A stretch of 64,000 nucleotides of DNA from Lycocorax pyrrhopterus obiensis (taxonomy: Eukaryota > Chordata > Aves > Passeriformes > Paradisaeidae): positions 3,410,001-3,474,000 of the forward strand of contig JACSVZ010000037.1 in NCBI GenBank assembly GCA_014706295.1, written 5' to 3'. Of this stretch, positions 32,601 to 43,080 are shown piece after piece; position 1 is the stretch's first letter; every line of letters begins with the position of its first letter. A program made the translations under genes and the position numbers. The notes beneath the pieces are model-generated. The model made no database searches. It saw only the letters and a list, made by a program, of their open reading frames with translations, and was not told the DNA's origin.

Positions 32601-35600
32601 CTCCCGATCCTGCTCCTTGCATCACCCAGGAATGGCCCAGCAGCTGATCCCTGCAGCCCATCCCTGATTCTTACAGGATCAGGAGGTCTGGAGCAAGCTG
32701 TGCCAGGGACACAGCAGCACAGCACCTGCAGGCAGGGAATTCCTCACTCCTGGGAAAGAGCAACACCTTCATCCACCCCTCCCTCCCTCAGACCCCAAAC
32801 TACTGGAGCCCCTGCACGTTTGGAGCTGGATTTGGGGTTCCCCAGGCTCTGGAGAACTGGAATCCTCACTGGGAAAGCCAGGAGGAGATGCAATCCTCAT
32901 GTCACCCTCCAAACCCCAGACCTTGCTCTGTCAGCGTTTGGGCCAGGCCTTGTTTCACAAAGGAGAGATTAGGAAATAAAGCAGGGAGTGGACTTCCCAG
33001 CCATGCTGCTGTCCTCACAACAGCCCAGATTTGGCTTTTAGCCCAAAAATCTCAATTTTTTCACTCAATTTACACTTGAACCATAAAAATGCACCTACGG
33101 GGAAGGACACACAAAGTGACAGCTGACAGAGACCTCGGGAAGAAAAGCAAAGAAGGTGAAATTCCACCCATCTTTTGAAATCTTCACAACGAGCGGTGAT
33201 TATTTCTGTGACCGAGGCACACTCCTGGCAGAAACTGCTGCTTTCATGATCATTTTCTGGGTTTGATGCAGAACCAATTCCCCAAGGAGCAATAACTGAG
33301 AGCTGACACACTCGTGGCAGCCCAGGGGATCCAACCCTTGCGTGGTGACACTGAACTGCCACAACTCCTCTTTTTCAGGGGTGCCAGCAGCTGATCCCAC
33401 AGCAACAGTGGTGGCACAAAGCTGACTTTAAAGTGCCAGGCCAGCAGCAGAAACGCACAAGTTCAAGGGAGTGATTTGCCAACAGAAAACAGGGGAAAAA
33501 CAAAATACATCCCATGGGCGAAGGTGGGAGCTCGTTGTTGCATCTCCTTCCCCCAAAAAAGCCAAAACAAAGGATTTTGGCCTCTCCACCGACTCACCAG
33601 ATGGGCTCAGGCTTGAGGTGGTAGTTCAGCCCCTGGACAAGCTGCTCCCCGCTGAAAGCTGCCTTCCCTGGAGCCCTCTGGATGTCCAGGTGGGCGGCGT
33701 TGGCCAGCGCGTGGACGCCGGAGTCCGTCCGGCTGGAGATGTGGAACTTGACGGGAGCGCTGGGCCTCAGGTTCTGTGCCGCCTTCTGGAACCCAAAAGA
33801 AGGGGGAATTCAGCAAAACTTCAGGAAAAACGTCCTCCTCCTGGCTGACCACACCTCTCTGTGGCTCCCAGAGGAGTTTGGAGTTGCTGTGGGCTGAAAA
33901 GGAGCGATGGAGAGGAGCCTGTTTGAGGGATTTCTCCTAAAATCAGTGGTTTCTCAGCTTTTACCCTGAAATCACCTCACACAGAACATCCAAAATGCCA
34001 CGAGAGCTTCCTTGGGTGTACAAAATAAAGTCAAAACTACTCATCTCTCTATCCTCTGCTTTGTATCATGTGAGCTTCCTTAAGAGCACAAAATAAAGTT
34101 AAAAATATTCATCTCTTTACCCTCTGCTTTGTGTCATTCGGTGAGGGGGAAAGAAGACAGAATCACCCATTTCAGCCCAAACCCCAGGCCCTCAGACAGA
34201 AAATCCAGTGAAAATTACTCCAGGGAATAAGTGAAACATCTGAGAGAGTGAAAAACCACAAAAGAAGGCAGAAAACCAGAGGAATGACTCGAAATTTCCT
34301 TCTCTTTCCCATCCCCACTCCCGAGCACTGAACCCAGCGGTTTTTATTGGATTTTAATTGGGTACAAGAGTCAATAAAGTTCGAATTGCTGACTCACAAA
34401 TACCTTCCAGACTCCTGTTGGAGCAGTCAGGATTCCGAGCTCTCAGAAATGTTCCATGAAAACGCACAGGGAGACAGAGAAAAATGTAACCAAGCTGCAG
34501 GGGGAGGCCTGGGAAACAGAACCAAACTGCTTTTTCCCTTCCTAATCCTTCCATTTGGAGCTCACATGTGGTTACAATTAACAGGGGAAAAAAACCTTTA
34601 TTTATCACCCTGAAGCAGAGGGGAGCAGACAGAAACGAAACAGTTTCCTGCAGCAGACCTTGGCTTGTGCCTCAGCAATTTGTCTGAGAGCAGGAGTTGA
34701 TTTTTAAGAGCAAAGTTGCTCCAAAGATGTTCGGGTTTCGCAGGCTCCTCCCTCCCTCTCTCCACCTTCTTCTCCCCCTCCTTCCTCACCAGACAAAAAC
34801 CAGCCAGTGGAAACAAGAGTTGAGAGAGAGAACAGGAGATAACATGGAAAACATCCTCTTTTTTTTGGCTACAGGCTTGGATGCAGCGCTGCTTTGGATC
34901 CCACAGCGCATCCCATCTCCATCTGGATAATCAGGAACCAAGCTGGATAATCAGAACACTGGATTTCTCCACTGAAAATCAGACTGGAGAGGAAAAGAGG
35001 AGCAGAATCCCAAGTACATCTGGTTATTTCCCCTGCCAGCAAATCCACAAAGGTGCAGGGTTGGGTGACACCTTCCACAAATGGGATTTTCACAGCTGCC
35101 CTTCTCCAGCAGCTCTTTCCCACCTTTCCGAGCATCCGAAGGAGGAGCGTGACCACCACCACCACCACCACCAAATCCCAGTCTGTGAACCTGAAAGCTT
35201 GGTGGAAATACACTGATACACAAAAAATACACCGATAACGTTCTACCAACTGCTGCCCCCAGCTTCAAGTGTCATTTTTAATTTCATCTCGTCAGGAGGG
35301 GACAGAATCTCCTGAAAGAGAGAATTTCTGAACTGCTGAACTTCGCTTTGCAGGCAGCTAAGAAATGACCCCTTCACCTATGCAAATGTCTCCTATCTGT
35401 ACATCCAAAGTCCTTTGAGCAGCTGAAGGTTTCCTCCTCTGTTTCCTGTGCACTTTAATCTCTTAATATCCCCCACCCTGAATTTCAAAAAAGGTGCATT
35501 ATTTACATGCAGGAATTGCTTGGATAGGGACCAGTTTTTCCTGCCCTTGCAGTAAAAACAAGCCCCTAAAACAGGCAAGGCTTTCATCTGAGGAACTCCA

Positions 35601-38600
35601 AAGGCTTCAGTGCTGTTAATCCAGATCCCCATCTCGTTTGGGATCATCTGGGGGTTCCCAGGGGGGAACTGCAGCAGGGGTTGAGCACTTCACCCAGCTA
35701 AAAAGAAATGAAGAAGATAAAGGGATAAAGGAGCTGGGTTGAGCTGTGTGTGCTCAGAGCTCACGGCTCTCTGCTCCCTCCTTTAAGCCACAGGACGTGT
35801 AAATATTTTTCTCTTTAGCAGGTGCTAGAAACACTGAAATCTTGGCTTTGGCACCTGCTGGAGGCCTCTCACTGAGCCACATTTGCATTCATCCCAAATT
35901 GTTCCACACAGCCACATTCCTGGAGCAGCCAGCAGCATCCCAGCGTGCGAGTTTATCCCTCAGACACGCCAGGGATGCAGGGGAAAGCATTAATTGCATT
36001 TAGCTGCTCTGTCCTCTAACAGGTTTCGTTCACTGAGCGCTTCCATAGTTTGAATTATGCTGGAATTTCCACTGCTGGCTGCCAGGATGATATGGATCCA
36101 CATTCCAGATGGATACTATTGCTCACAGCTCAGTTTTCCTCTCATGCTGGAGGGGCAGGAGGAAGAACAGGCCCGCTGATGAACACAACTCATGGCAGGG
36201 GAGCAAAAGTTCATTCACTTCTCCTCCTGAAGTCTAAATTAAAAAAAAAAATCCTCCAGATTTTGACCTCTACAGGCATTGAGAATGTTTTGGAAAAGTA
36301 AATCTCTCTTTCCCAGCAGCTGGATTGGTCATGGTTTCATCCTTTGGAATGGCCTCAGATACAGGGAGTGCATTTCCCTGCCAGGGAGCTGCACAATTTA
36401 TTAATTACAGTGTTCTAATAATTAATAACATGCAAGCTCCTGGTTGCAAGTCATCACAGCCTCCCTGACTCACTGGGTGCTATGTCAGCTGAAACTAATT
36501 AAAAATCCAGCTCGTTTTCAGTTGGATAGATCAAATTGAAGTGAAAGCCAGGAAGGATACGCTGAGAATGTGGATTTTGTTAGAAGAGAAGGTTTCCAAA
36601 GCAATCTCCAACGTCACTGAAATTATTATCAAAACAGAGGCTGAAGATGACAGTTCTCTTTGTCTGTTTGAATTCCTTGCTCTTTTTTTTTAAGGATGCA
36701 GGGAAGGAGGTTGTACCAGAGCTGCCTTGCATAGTAAGGAGCTGCTGTTTCTCCTTTCTCTCCTCTCCTACTCCCTCTTCCTTTCATGAGGAACAATATC
36801 TGCCCTTAGCACAAGGCTGCTGGCCAAAACAGGGTTTTGTGAGGGGAAGATGAGTTTGGGCAGCATTCCCCAGCAAAATGGGAAATGGGAGATGGTTCCA
36901 GGCAGGCCTGAGAGGGAAGGGAACTCTGCAGATCCCAGCAGGCAATTTTTACCACAAGCAACAGCCACTCCCCTCAGCAAAAGGTGAGATCTTCCTTCAC
37001 AGCAGAGACATTGTGAAGAATTGAGACAGAGCCTGAAGTCCTGGATGTTAAAAGCTTCCATGAATAACTGGAGGGAGCCAAATCCCAGGGCTCCAGCCTT
37101 CTCCATGTGGGGAAAAAAGGCCTGGAATTTGCTTTGGGCCCAACAAGCCCAAGCTGGGCTTCCAAGCGCTCCAAGACTTGTCTCCAAGAAATGAAGTGTT
37201 GCCAGCAAAGCTCACTCAGCTCAAAGAGACATGAAAAGCTCCCACAAGTATCTCTGAACTAAAACAAGGCTCCATTTCCTCTGGACAGTCCCAGAGCTCT
37301 GTCACAGAGCAGCACCGAGGACTTCAAAAGCTTGACAGTGACACAGGGTTACGAACAGATCTGTTCAGCCCCAGCCCAGCGATTTTCCCCTCAGCACAAC
37401 CATTCACAAACCAACCAGCCCATTGCCATTTCCACGAGACAGCTGCTGAAACACAAAATCTGCACCTCCCAGGTTACTGGAACTGCAAACAAATGGCTGA
37501 ACATCCTCAGAACACAATAAGGATCTCGTTACAGCTTTAATTTTGCCTTTCCCTTCAGTTGCCTTCCTGGCTTTGGGGAAAGCAGTGAAGTTCAAGGCTG
37601 CAGAGAAAAGGAGGAAGGAAGATAAATTCCTGCAGGCCCCAGAAGTTTTCTATTAAAGCTGCTTTAAGGCTTCCCATGTGGTTCCAATAGACACAGCAGT
37701 GCCCAGCATCAATACCACCACATGAAAGCACCGAGCTGGCCTGCAAAGTGCTGATACTGTGAAAAGGCAACACCAAATAAGCTCATGTTTGTCTTTTTCT
37801 CTTCTTCTTTCCTCCTCTCGTCACCCACCCACCCCATCTGCCTGTTCAGACATCACTGGGATAATGCAGAACAACTGCTGGGCTCACCCCAAGTGCAGAG
37901 CCTGAGGCCCTGCCTGGCTCAGAGGATGAGATGAATGGGATAAAAAAATCCTTTTGGGCTCTTCTTTCAGGGTCTGCACAATATTTAGGCACTTTCTCTG
38001 CAACAGTCTCAGGCAGGAAGGCACATAAATACACCCTGAGAACTCTGACTCGAGCCCTAATTCCTCACACTTTCCTTCTGAGCAAGAGCACCAGGAATTC
38101 TCAGCCTCACGGAGCGTGGGGATGTCCTGGCCACGTCACACGGGTGGGACACCAAGGCTGCTCTGTCCTTCACACCACCAGGGTTACAGCTAATGCAGAG
38201 CAGAGTGTCCCAAAGTGCTGCAATTTGTGACTGGGGTCAGACAGAATGACCACAAATGAGGACTGAGTGACAAAATTAATGCCCAGGTGTGGTCTGACCT
38301 GCAGAAATCAGCTCTTCGACACCCTCTCACCTTCCAAACAGGCACAAGCTTCATTTTGAACTCCACAATGCTTCCAAGACAAGAGAAATAATCCAGCTTC
38401 CTTTCGATTCCTGCCCTGCACCAGACTCAGCAGCAGCAGCTCCACAGCAGCTTGTCATTAATTGACAATTTTAATTCCCAACTGGATTACGATGCTCAGG
38501 TGTGCTGAGCACTCACCCTACACAGGTGACTCATTTTCTACACCTGGGTGTAACAGGGGGTTTTTAACGCTCACTGCCAGCCCAAGCAGCATTGGGGTCT

Positions 38601-40165
38601 TCACAGCCATCCCCAGGTCCTAGGGAATCCCTGGCAGTAGTGCAGGGATAACAGGATCATAACTTTGTTCCCCCTGGTGTATTAGAACTCCAAAAAAAAA
38701 AATGGAAGCGGCCTGGAACAATGGATATCCTGCTGTGCTTTGTTCTGGAAACCTCTGTCAGGGACATCCTCTCCTGGGAGGAGACAGCATCCAGTTGTTA
38801 AATCCATAAAGGAATTGGACATGAAGCACAACTGAGGCAGTTTTAAGGAAAAGGGGAGGCAAAGTCACAAGTCCTAAAAAGCTCAGGTGGGCCAGCACCT
38901 GAGCAGGGCTCCCAGAGTCCGTTTTGGGCTCAATTAAGTCTCATTGAAGGGTTCACATCTTTTTAGGGCCAGAATCTGTGTGATGACATCATTTAAAGTA
39001 TTTTGTTTTGAACTTTACAGTGTTTAGCACTCTGCCAGTTTTATTGAGTGTCTATCTCCAAATAATATTGACCCCTGGTAATTTCTGTAGCTGAACAATG
39101 TGACCCTAAAAGCTTCATTTTCATGACAACAGGATTAGCAAGGACCTACCTCCAAATAATTCTGGACTCCAACCAGGGCCTGATCACTCTTGGTCTCCAT
39201 AACCCCACTGCAGAGCAAAACAAACACGATTGCACGTGGGATGTTTGTGATGCCCGGGGAAATCCAGCCTCAGGGAGCACAGCCCACAGGTGGCTTCCCC
39301 TGCATCTCTGGGGCACCACAAACCACCTCCACCACAGCAAACACAGTGCTCTGTCCTCCTGCCCCCAGCCTGAGGGAAATCTCCCTTCTTCTCTGTCCTT
39401 TCCCGTCTTTTTTCCTTGCTACTTTCATGCATCTCCTGCCCGAACCATCCCCTCCCTCACACTTCTGTGCAGAGCAGGAAGCAGAGTCCAGCTCTCTGCT
39501 CAGCAAGGGATCCATCCCTCACCTGAGCACTGTTCTCATCCATTCTTTCCCAAACTCTGCCATCCCAAACTCTGCTCTCATCCCTTCCTCCCCAAACTCT
39601 GCTCCCCCCAAATTCTGCTCCCTAAATTCTGCCATCCCAAACTCTGCCCTACCCAAACTCTGCTCTCTCCAAACACTCTTCTCATCCATTCCTTCCCAAA
39701 CTCTGCTCTCTCTAAATTCTGCCATCCCAAACTCTGCTCTCTCCAAACACTGTTCTCATCCATTCCTTCCCAAACTCTGCTCTCCCTAAACTCTGCCCTC
39801 CCAAACTCTGCTCTCCCAAACTCTGCCATCCCAAACTCTGCCATCCCAAACTCTGCTCTCCCTAAATTCTGCCATCCCAAACTCCGCTCTCCCAAACTCT
39901 ATCCCCAAACTCTGCCATCCCAAACTCTGCTCTCCCTAAATTCTGCCATCCCTAAACTCTGCCATCCCAAACTCTGCTCTCCCAAATTCTGCCATCCCAA
40001 ACTCTGCCCTCCCAAGCTCTGCTTTCCCCACCCCTCCGCAGCTCTCCGGGGCCGCCGCGGGCGCTGCCCCGCTCCCCACGTGGCTCGGGGCCAGCGGGGC
40101 ACGTACCTGTACCTGGTGCCAAAGTACTGAAAGAACACCAGGTAGCGGGCAGGGGCACCGAGCAT
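20574..40165 (-). CDS. PUSL1: tRNA pseudouridine synthase-like 1
   Basis: TruA-family pseudouridine synthase-like protein; human PUSL1 is mitochondrial and linked to mitochondrial translation. Eight coding exons on the minus strand: 40107..40165, 39150..39207, 33598..33785, 28902..29051, 27337..27510, 24281..24335, 21589..21751, 20574..20626. They join in phase to 900 bases, giving 299 residues (human 303). Key blocks: ARYLVFFQYFGT, GVQNYLE, the catalytic RTDSGVHAL with Asp60, RVPSTFHARF, SRTYIYRLL, LLGTHDFSTF, AFLYRQVRRMVG and ASGLFLKSV. I chose ATG 40163-40165 because the homologous block begins seven residues later, and the exon sits in a GC-rich promoter. The last exon is less conserved and rests on matched phase (G+AT), the short open frame and a nearby poly(A) signal. 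It is divergent from ACAP3 and tail-to-head with the P2Y-like receptor. Confidence 0.94.
21042..21171 (-). mobile_element. CR1 LINE 3' end in PUSL1 intron 7
   Basis: Reverse-oriented CR1 3' terminus. On the plus strand it begins CATGGAAAGGTTTGGGTTAG and runs through GGGACCTTAAATC, CCATGGGCAGGGAC and GGCCTTGGGCACTTCCAG. Confidence 0.8.
21589..21751 (-). CDS. PUSL1: PUSL1 exon 7
   Basis: Encodes VRRMVGALVAVGQG through FLKSVEYRQA, the conserved C-terminal core of the TruA fold. The acceptor is CCCCAG. The donor GTGGGT is followed at once by an in-frame TGA, so intron retention would end the protein in RQAGG. Confidence 0.9.
21752..24280 (-). other. PUSL1 intron 6
   Basis: 2.5 kb without a recognisable exon. 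It contains the minisatellite at 22480-22920. The remainder is non-repetitive as far as I can see. Confidence 0.8.
22480..22920 (+). repeat. C/T-rich minisatellite in PUSL1 intron 6
   Basis: About 440 bases of higher-order tandem repeat. The short modules CCAATTCTCC, ATTTCCCATTTTCC and CCCCCAACTCTCCATC form a unit of about 50-60 bases repeated five to six times, more degenerate at the left. Long open frames on both strands here are repeat artefacts. Confidence 0.92.
24281..24335 (-). CDS. PUSL1: PUSL1 exon 6
   Basis: 55-base exon encoding RLEFWEVKFKSKAFLYRQ, matching the FWNLEFESQSFLYRQ block of the family. The acceptor follows a long oligo-T tract (TTTTGTAG), and the donor is CAG/GTACTG. 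Confidence 0.93.
24336..27336 (-). other. PUSL1 intron 5
   Basis: 3.0 kb of AT-rich sequence with many short A or T runs. I see no exon, no CR1 copy and no tandem array of note. Confidence 0.75.
27337..27510 (-). CDS. PUSL1: PUSL1 exon 5
   Basis: 174-base exon with LDIQAMREAAKFLLGTHDF and CPVRTLLQLEI, the helix and strand that follow the active-site region. Phase 2 on both sides, giving an in-phase join to exon 6. Confidence 0.95.
28206..28445 (+). repeat. A/C-only low-complexity tract in PUSL1 intron 4
   Basis: About 240 bases made almost entirely of A and C (AAAAAACCCCC-type modules), with a short CA run near 28415. Confidence 0.92.
28596..28840 (-). mobile_element. CR1 LINE 3' fragment
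   Basis: Reverse-oriented CR1 from the reverse complement of CCATCCCTGGAGGTGTCCAA through that of GACATCAGGAGGAATTTCTC and the stretch encoding a GGTCTGGAACAGGGACAGGA-type motif. Lies in PUSL1 intron 4, just left of exon 4. Confidence 0.75.
28902..29051 (-). CDS. PUSL1: PUSL1 exon 4
   Basis: 150-base exon encoding ILSAQRVPSTFHARF, SRTYIYRLLLGC and IPVFERDLCWAPAG. The Arg-Thr-Tyr-x-Tyr block is the conserved substrate-side strand of TruA enzymes. Flanked on both sides by CR1 fragments. Confidence 0.95.
29175..29475 (-). mobile_element. CR1 LINE 3' end in PUSL1 intron 3
   Basis: Reverse-oriented copy with the full 3' signature: CATTAAAGATCATCCAGTGC, CCACGGGCAGGGACACC and GGGATGGGGCAGCCACAGC on the plus strand. 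Its 5' part ends in two copies of TGAAGCCATTCCCTGTGTCC 44 bases apart. Confidence 0.85.
29810..29850 (+). repeat. Twofold 20-base direct repeat
   Basis: Two adjacent copies of CATCTCCCACCGACCCCAGG. Confidence 0.8.
33598..33785 (-). CDS. PUSL1: PUSL1 exon 3 (catalytic aspartate)
   Basis: 188-base exon beginning KAAQNLRPSAPVKFHISS and carrying RTDSGVHALANAAHLD, the TruA active-site motif with its catalytic Asp. Donor TG/GTGAGT splits the codon that joins exon 4. Confidence 0.96.
34002..34139 (+). repeat. Twofold 68-base tandem duplication
   Basis: Two diverged copies, each starting GAGCTTCCTT, passing ACAAAATAAAGT and ending CTCTGCTTTGT(A/G)TCAT. Confidence 0.85.
35149..35173 (+). repeat. (CCA)n microsatellite
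   Basis: About eight CCA triplets without interruption. Confidence 0.9.
39150..39207 (-). CDS. PUSL1: PUSL1 exon 2
   Basis: 58-base exon encoding GVMETKSDQALVGVQNYLE, the family GV...GVQNYLE block. Acceptor TGCTCTGCAG, donor GAG/GTAGGT. It was easy to miss because it is short and sits beside a minisatellite, but its phase joins both neighbours exactly. Confidence 0.93.
39535..40030 (+). repeat. 15-16-base minisatellite in PUSL1 intron 1
   Basis: About 30 tandem copies of CCAAACTCTGC(T/C)(C/A)TC with AAATTCTGCCATC variants, filling most of intron 1 and ending about 75 bases from the exon 1 donor. The 335-codon open frame on the plus strand and several on the minus strand come from it. Confidence 0.95.
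40107..40165 (-). CDS. PUSL1: PUSL1 exon 1
   Basis: Encodes MLGAPARYLVFFQYFGTRY plus the first two bases of Ser20. Two donors 6 bases apart exist (GTACAG and GTACGT). The outer one has the better consensus and keeps the family's G-T-x-x-x-G-V spacing, so I used it. Confidence 0.92.
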
Positions 40166-40320
40166 CGCTGGGGCCGCCCGGGACCCCGGCACCGAGCCGG
40201 GCACGGAGCGGCCGGGCAGCACCGCCCCTTCCCCCGCCCGGCACCGCCGCTTCCGCCGCCGCCGGCACGGGGGGGCCGCGGAGGGACCGCGACGGGATCG
40301 TGGGGACCGGGACGGGTTCG
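40166..40320 (-). promoter_or_regulatory. GC-rich promoter region of PUSL1
   Basis: CpG-dense DNA with CCGCCGCTTCCGCCGCCGCC directly upstream of the PUSL1 start codon and no TATA box. On the plus strand it passes into short GGGACCGGGAC(G)GG repeats. Confidence 0.55.
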
Positions 40321-40492
40321 TGGGGAGCGGGGATGGGTTCACGGAGACCTGGGATGTGCTCCTGGGAGCTGGGGATGTGCTGGTGGGGTCTGGGATGTTG
40401 TGCGAACATCAAACCCCTCCGGAAGCCTGCGATTCACCTCGGATGCTGCTCAGCTCTCCAGCTGTGCTGCCTGCAACTCGGTTGGATGAAAG

Positions 40493-40600
40493 AAAATAAT
40501 AATAGTAATAGTAGTAATACTAGTAATAGTAATAATAGTAATAGTAAATAATAATAATAATAATAATAATAGTAATAATAGTAGTAGTAGTATTGATTTG
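40493..40600 (+). repeat. (AAT/AGT)n microsatellite
   Basis: About 105 bases of imperfect trinucleotide repeat (AATAATAGTAATAGTAGT type). Confidence 0.95.
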
Positions 40601-40854
40601 AGCTAAGAAACCACATCAAGCAGGGGCCACAAGAGGTGGAGGCTCCTTGCTTTCCCTGCCTTCCTCACGCCTGATAACTGCGATTGTTATCTCTGACTTG
40701 GTCGCTCACTGCTGGCTTTTCCTCAATTTCAATTCCCAGAGCATCAGTCAGGTGCCAGTTGTCCCCCGAGGCAGACGGGAATGCTAAAACATGCAGGGGT
40801 TAGGGCCGGAATGTAGCTCCCATGGACAAAAAAATGGTTTCTGGGGATGGATAT

Positions 40855-41305
40855 CTGTGTCCAGCTCTGGGGCCTCCAGCACAAGAAGGATGTGGAGCTG
40901 CTGAAACGAGTCCAGAGGAAGCCACGGAGATGCTCCAACGGTTGGAGCCAGGCTGGAAGAGCTGGGAATGTTCGCCTGGAGAAGGGAAGGATCCAGGGAG
41001 AGCTCAGAGCCCTTTCCAGGGCCTAAAGGGGCTCCAGGAGAGCTGGAGAGGGACTGGGGACAAGGGATGGAGGGACAGGACACAGGGAATGGCTTCCCAC
41101 CGCCAGATGGGATATTGGGAAGGAATTCCCGGCTGTGAGGGTGGGGAGGCCCTGGAATGGATTTCCCAGAGAAGCTGAGGCTGCCCCTGCATCCCTGGAA
41201 GTGTCCAAGGCCAGGTTGGAGCACCCTGGGACAGTGGAAGGTCCCTGCCCGTGGCAGGGGGTGGGAGCTGGATGATTTTTAAGGTCCCTTCCAACCCAAA
41301 TCCTG
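40855..41305 (+). mobile_element. CR1 LINE 3' fragment, about 450 bp
   Basis: The longest CR1 copy here. It runs from the 3' part of the ORF2 region (CAGCACAAGAAGGATGTGGA) through GGGATATTGGGAAGGAATTC and GGAAGTGTCCAAGGCCAGG to the GGTCCCTTCCAACCCAAATC terminus. 5'-truncated and non-coding. Confidence 0.88.
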
Positions 41306-41565
41306 CCAGCACAGGCGTTCCAGGCAATCCCACATCCATGAATTTCAGCCTGGAAAGATGTGTAAATAACAGCTGAGGGGAAATAACAACTCCAGGGACA
41401 AAAATAAACCATGATAATGATAAAACACAAAGGGTGCAGATGTTCTCAATGCCTGTAATCTGTGTTTAAAACTCTTTCTAAAACACTGAACGGCAATATC
41501 TGGCTGGGCAAGAGCCTCAAACCAGCACAAACAGGCACCCAACCCACTGGGAGAGGGAGAGAAAA

Positions 41566-41608
41566 ATCCCTGGAGAGAAAAATTCCCCGGAGAGAAAAAT
41601 TCCCCTCA
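41566..41608 (+). repeat. Short AGAGAAAAATTCCC tandem repeat
   Basis: Three copies of an approximately 17-base unit (GGAGAGAAAAATTCCC). Confidence 0.75.
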
Positions 41609-42635
41609 TGCAAGGCTGAGATCCGTTTTGAATGGAAAAATCCAGGCGGCTTTCAGGCCACACAATGGCACCCAGACCCTGTGATAATGAAAGTGATGAA
41701 TCTCAGCTTTGGGGAGGAGGGTGATTTCTAATCCCTGGCCTTGTGCACACACACGCGGGCAGGAGCAGCTGCTTCCATCCCTGCTGGAAGCACCACGGAA
41801 AAGGAGCCTTGGATGGGTTTGACCTCTGTGAAACCACATAAAACAGAGGCCACAAGAGGTCACCTCGCCCCTTCTCCACCGCTGAGGGGTTTGCCAGGGC
41901 TAATTCCTTTCCCTGAATTCCTCAGAACACTCCAGCATCTGATAACTGTTAAATAACTCAGATTTTTGCTCTCCCTCTTGTCTGTGGCTGGCAAATCAAG
42001 GTCTGGGAACTCAGGTGGAAATGAACCTGGACTAGAGGTGAATTCTGGCTGTAATCTGTGCACAAAAATGGCATTAAACACCTCATTTCACCTCATTTCA
42101 TCACAGTTCTGTCCCATGGCTGAGGTGAGGTCTCCTTGTGACGTCTGTCATGGGTTCAGACACCCCTGGCCTGTTGCTTCACTCACAGCTTTAGTTCAGG
42201 TGTAGGATTTTAACACATGGGATTTCCAGTTCAGGCCCTTCTCTCAGTTCACAGAAAGTTCATCTAAAACCTGCACTGAACGATGTGGTTGCTGCTGTTG
42301 TGTCTGTGGTGCTCAGTGGGTGGAAGATCAGGACTAATTAGCCTCATTTAGCCACACCACAGTTTGTTGCCTGTCCTGTGGCAAACGGGTTCAGTTCAGC
42401 CGGACCCACAAACCCAGATGTGCTCCTTCCCCGGGTGATTGCAGAGGAGTTCCTGCAGATTTATCCCGTGGCTGCTGGCAGCAGCAAATCCACTGCCTAT
42501 GGAAAATTAAAAACTAGATTAGGGAGTAACAGGATTGGTGCCAATCCTGCTGCTGCTGCTGCTATGGAATTGCACCACGGTTGGGTTCGGTTTGTTCTTC
42601 CTGCAGTGCACACACAGCCTGGTGGGAATCCTGCC

Positions 42636-42790
42636 TGGAAATCATGGAATGGTTTGGGTTGGAAGGTTTAAATTCAGCTGTTCCAACTCTGCCATGAGCA
42701 GGGTCACCTTCCACCAGGCCAGTCTGCTCACCCTGACCTCGAATATTTCCAGGGATGGGAATGTTTCCAGCCAAAAATTCCTCCCTGGCA
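42636..42790 (-). mobile_element. CR1 LINE 3' fragment
   Basis: Reverse-oriented: ATCATGGAATGGTTTGGGTT at its left end on the plus strand, then CCATGAGCAGGGTCACC and TTTCCAGGGATGGGAA. Confidence 0.75.
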
Positions 42791-42924
42791 TGACCAGCGT
42801 CCCTTGAGGTTGTCACAAACCACCTGAGCTGGTGTCACAGCCAGCTCAGCCCTGAGCCACATGTCCTGAGTGTCTTCTGAGCACCCATCCTCACCCAAAC
42901 AGGAGGAACAGGCAAAGCTTTCTT

Positions 42925-43080
42925 CACAGAAAGGGTGGTGAGGTATTGGCATGGGCTGCCCAAGGAGGTGGTGGAGTCCCCATCCCTGGAGGTTTTTAAG
43001 GAAGGACTGGATGGGGCACTCAGTGCGAGGTCTGGGTGACGCGGTGGAGCTGGGTCACAGGTTGGAGTCGATGGTTTCAC
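42925..43080 (+). mobile_element. CR1 LINE 3' fragment
   Basis: Forward copy with GGCATGGGCTGCCCAAGGAG, GTGGAGTCCCCATCCCTGG and TTTTTAAGGAAGGACTGGAT. It abuts the next CR1 copy. Confidence 0.78.

Larger units (their letters stand above)
29052..33597 (-). other. PUSL1 intron 3
   Basis: 4.5 kb. A CR1 fragment sits at its left end and a 20-base tandem duplication near 29810. Otherwise no exon or repeat recognised. Confidence 0.75.
33786..39149 (-). other. PUSL1 intron 2
   Basis: 5.4 kb, the longest PUSL1 intron. It contains a 68-base tandem duplication (34002-34139) and a short CCA run near 35150. I see no exon and no CR1 copy. Confidence 0.75.

Noticed and set aside
38320..38400. Candidate for the missing PUSL1 exon near a GGAAG/GTGAGA donor (minus strand)
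   Set aside because: Its translation does not match the family. The true exon was found at 39150-39207 with the GVQNYLE block and correct phases.
39123..40130. 335-codon plus-strand open frame, the second longest in the window
   Set aside because: Runs through the PUSL1 intron 1 minisatellite and antisense to PUSL1 exons 1 and 2; composition reflects the repeat.
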